Shown here one piece after another: positions 62,459 through 64,000 of a stretch of 64,000 bases of DNA (position 1 is its first letter; each line of letters starts with the position of its first letter). The notes under the pieces were generated by a model. It was not told where the DNA came from and made no database searches. It was given only the letters and a program-made list of their open reading frames with translations. The stretch is from NCBI RefSeq assembly GCF_006547065.1, contig NZ_CP041243.1:2061001-2125000 (forward strand). The letters are read 5' to 3'. Position numbers and translations under genes: made by a program. Source of the DNA: Brevundimonas sp. M20. GTDB taxonomy: Bacteria; Pseudomonadota; Alphaproteobacteria; Caulobacterales; Caulobacteraceae.

Positions 62459-62496
62459 GCAGAGCCAGCCTACAAGGCCCCTCGCTTCACGCGACC

Positions 62497-62573
62497 GGGC
62501 GGCTAGCTCAGCTGGTCAGAGCACCTCGTTTACACCGAGGGGGTCGGGGGTTCGAACCCCTCGCCGCCCACCA
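62497..62573 (+). tRNA. tRNA-Val (TAC)
   Basis: A 77-nt cloverleaf with encoded CCA. The acceptor stem GGGCGGC pairs with GCCGCCC, the anticodon stem-loop CCTCG-TTTACAC-CGAGG gives TAC, and the T-arm is GGGGGTTCGAACCCC. Confidence 0.97.
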
Positions 62574-62643
62574 TATTCCGGTCATCGCCGTCAGACTGTG
62601 TTCACCAATCGCGGGTTAACCCTGCGCGGTCGGGAGAATCGCC

Positions 62644-62901
62644 ATGCAGTTCATCAAACGCGCCACCGCCCTGTCCGCCGTTCTGGCCGGGGGACTGATG
62701 CTTCAGGGCTGTCTTGTGGGAGCCGTGGTGGACGCCGGGGTGGCCGTCGTCGGGACCAGCGCCAAGGTCGTCGGCGCGGGCGTGGACGCCGTCACCACCT
62801 CTGACGAAGAGACCCGCGCCAAGCGCGAACGCGACCAGCGGCGATGGGAACGCGAGCAACGCCGCTGCGAACAGCGCCAGCGCCGCGGTCAGGACTGCTA
62901 G
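62644..62901 (+). CDS. small Arg-rich lipoprotein
   Basis: An 85-residue lipoprotein. The signal MQFIKRATALSAVLAGGLML ends in LQGC as lipobox. The mature part has an Ala/Val-rich stretch (VVDAGVAVVGTSAKVVGAGVDAV), then a highly charged helix (EETRAKRERDQRRWEREQRR). GGGAGAAT precedes the ATG. Short lipoproteins with this plan are common in the order, with unknown role. Confidence 0.8.
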   Translation: MQFIKRATALSAVLAGGLMLQGCLVGAVVDAGVAVVGTSAKVVGAGVDAVTTSDEETRAKRERDQRRWEREQRRCEQRQRRGQDC

Positions 62902-62933
62902 CCGGACCGGCCCCGGGGTCGTAGGCTCCCGCC

Positions 62934-63626
62934 ATGATCCCCATCCTGCTCATTCCCGGCCTGATCTGTACGGCCGAACTGTTCACGCCCCAGCTGCCGG
63001 CCCTTTGGTCGCATGGCCCGGTGACCGTGGCTTCCACGCTGGAAGGCGACACCATCGGCGCCATGGCCTCGGCCATCCTGCGCGACGCCCCGCCGACCTT
63101 CGCGCTCGGCGGGCTGTCCATGGGGGGCTACATCGCGCTGGAAATCCTGCGACAAGCCCCTGAGCGGGTGGTGAAGCTGGCGCTGCTGGACACCTCGGCG
63201 CGACCGGATACCGCCGAACAGACACGGCTGCGAAAGGGGATGGTCGAAACGGCCCTGAACGGCGGCTACGGCACGGTTCTGGCCATGACGCTGCCGAACC
63301 TCGTGCATCCCGATCATCGCGGCCATCAGGCCCTGATCGACACCCTGACCCGAATGGGTCGCGCGGTCGGTCCCGAGGGCTTCGCCCGGCAGCAAGGGGC
63401 CATCATGGGCCGGGTCGATTCCCGCCCGTTCCTGTCCGCGATAGCAGTCCGCACACTGGTGCTTGTCGGTGAGCAGGACGCCCTTACCCCGCCGGAAATG
63501 GCGCATGAGATGGGCGCGGCGATCCCCGGCGCGAAGACCGTGACCATCCCGAACGCCGGCCACATCTCGACCCTGGAACAGCCGGAGGCCGTCACCACGG
63601 CGCTGGTCGAGTGGCTGAAGGCCTAA
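62934..63626 (+). CDS. alpha/beta hydrolase
   Basis: A 230-residue hydrolase: LLIPGLICTAELFTPQLPAL (oxyanion region), the nucleophile elbow FALGGLSMGGYIALE with Ser in GLSMGG, the Asp in LVLVGEQDALTPP and the His in IPNAGHISTLEQP. A complete catalytic triad is therefore present. Substrate unknown. It converges on the QueD-like gene with a 4-bp overlap. Confidence 0.9.
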   Translation: MIPILLIPGLICTAELFTPQLPALWSHGPVTVASTLEGDTIGAMASAILRDAPPTFALGGLSMGGYIALEILRQAPERVVKLALLDTSARPDTAEQTRLRKGMVETALNGGYGTVLAMTLPNLVHPDHRGHQALIDTLTRMGRAVGPEGFARQQGAIMGRVDSRPFLSAIAVRTLVLVGEQDALTPPEMAHEMGAAIPGAKTVTIPNAGHISTLEQPEAVTTALVEWLKA

Positions 63627-63991
63627 AGGCTGAGCACGCAACGCTCGTTGATCGTCGGGCGCGCGACCTGGATACGGCACAGCCCGGGCCACTCCGGCTT
63701 CAGCTGCGCGGCGAACCAGAGGCACAGGTTCTCCAGCGACGGCAGCTCCAATCCCGGATGCTCATTCAGCATTCCGTGGTCCAGCTTCTCGGCGGCGGCC
63801 TTCAGCGCGTGGTCCAGCGCGCCCAGATCGGCGACCCAGCCGTGCTCGACGTCCAGCACCTCGGACCGCACCGTCGCCTCGACCGTGAACGAGTGGCCGT
63901 GGACGCGGCGATAGATGCTCCCCTCGGGTTCATTGGGGAAGTGGTGGGCCGCGTCGAAGGTGGCCTGTTTGGTGATCTCGAAGATGGGCAT
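63623..63991 (-). CDS. 6-carboxytetrahydropterin synthase-like protein lacking the catalytic Cys
   Basis: A 122-residue T-fold protein of the QueD/PTPS family. Zinc ligands are H16 (or H17), H31 and H33 (FDAAHHF, RRVHGHSF), the Asp-His pair is in KLDHGMLNEHPGL, and SLENLCLWFAAQL and PTINERCVLSL complete the fold. In E. coli QueD the catalytic C27 lies in a K-C-G-R-L-H-G-H context; here the aligned residue is Y27 in SIYRRVHGHS. It may still act in queuosine synthesis or be a PTPS-type paralogue. Nine bases remain to the window end. Confidence 0.85.
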   Translation of the reverse strand: MPIFEITKQATFDAAHHFPNEPEGSIYRRVHGHSFTVEATVRSEVLDVEHGWVADLGALDHALKAAAEKLDHGMLNEHPGLELPSLENLCLWFAAQLKPEWPGLCRIQVARPTINERCVLSL

Positions 63992-64000
63992 TAGCGGACG

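Overview
The window looks like a chromosomal segment of a GC-rich alphaproteobacterium of the Caulobacterales, most likely Brevundimonas or a close relative. The evidence is a permuted two-piece tmRNA whose tag (AANDNFAGEYAVAA) closely resembles the Caulobacter tag, an alpha-type SspB adaptor beside it, many GTG and ATGA/GTGA-coupled starts, Ku plus single-polypeptide LigD, and repeated GGAAC-N16/17-NGTT promoters of the alphaproteobacterial general stress sigma factor (EcfG/SigT) type. Assignment to genus is inference. There is no phage, transposase or CRISPR array, and gene packing is dense.

Region 1-12 kb: a response regulator fragment diverges from a histidine-kinase-like ATPase that lacks its phosphoacceptor His. 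A GT4 glycosyltransferase and glycogen-debranching-type enzyme follow, then a DUF4142 lipoprotein, the Ku/LigD end-joining pair, a SemiSWEET sugar transporter, and an SDR plus flavodoxin-fold reductase. Three of these units start at EcfG-like promoters. Region 11.4-14.4 kb is a minus-strand four-gene operon: DUF2231 membrane protein, sorbosone-dehydrogenase-like beta-propeller, TIGR02587 and TIGR02588.

Region 14.5-20.8 kb is a caa3-type cytochrome oxidase island: CtaG, cytochrome b561, a diheme cytochrome c on the other strand, a monoheme cytochrome c lipoprotein, CoxB with a fused cytochrome c, a CoxA-CoxC fusion and a small membrane protein. Back-to-back EcfG-like promoters separate the two cytochrome c genes. 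Region 21.1-26.1 kb is the least explained part: a tightly coupled four-gene operon encoding two unrecognised proteins, a cytosolic DyP-type peroxidase and a membrane-anchored cytochrome P450 with an atypical I-helix.

Region 26.2-46 kb is mostly housekeeping: tRNA-Gln and tRNA-Pro, ilvC, a nucleotide/folate group (thyA, MazG-like, a DUF900 hydrolase, folA), an OYE-family flavoenzyme, an Mrp-type ATPase, miaA, tmRNA with sspB, a caspase-like C13 peptidase, RusA with a cyclophilin, fumC, a ccdAB toxin-antitoxin pair, and many small conserved membrane or DNA-binding proteins.

Region 46-64 kb: two small paralogous membrane proteins divergent from a UvrD-type helicase across a quasi-palindromic double promoter, a ParE-type toxin pair, a GH5 mannanase-like enzyme, an O-antigen-ligase-like protein overlapping parE of topoisomerase IV, a GT4 enzyme, an SPFH protein with a ribbon-helix-helix partner and a perfect 16-bp palindrome in front, a large autotransporter with calcium-loop-like inserts, tRNA-Val, an alpha/beta hydrolase, and a QueD-like protein with Tyr in place of the catalytic Cys.
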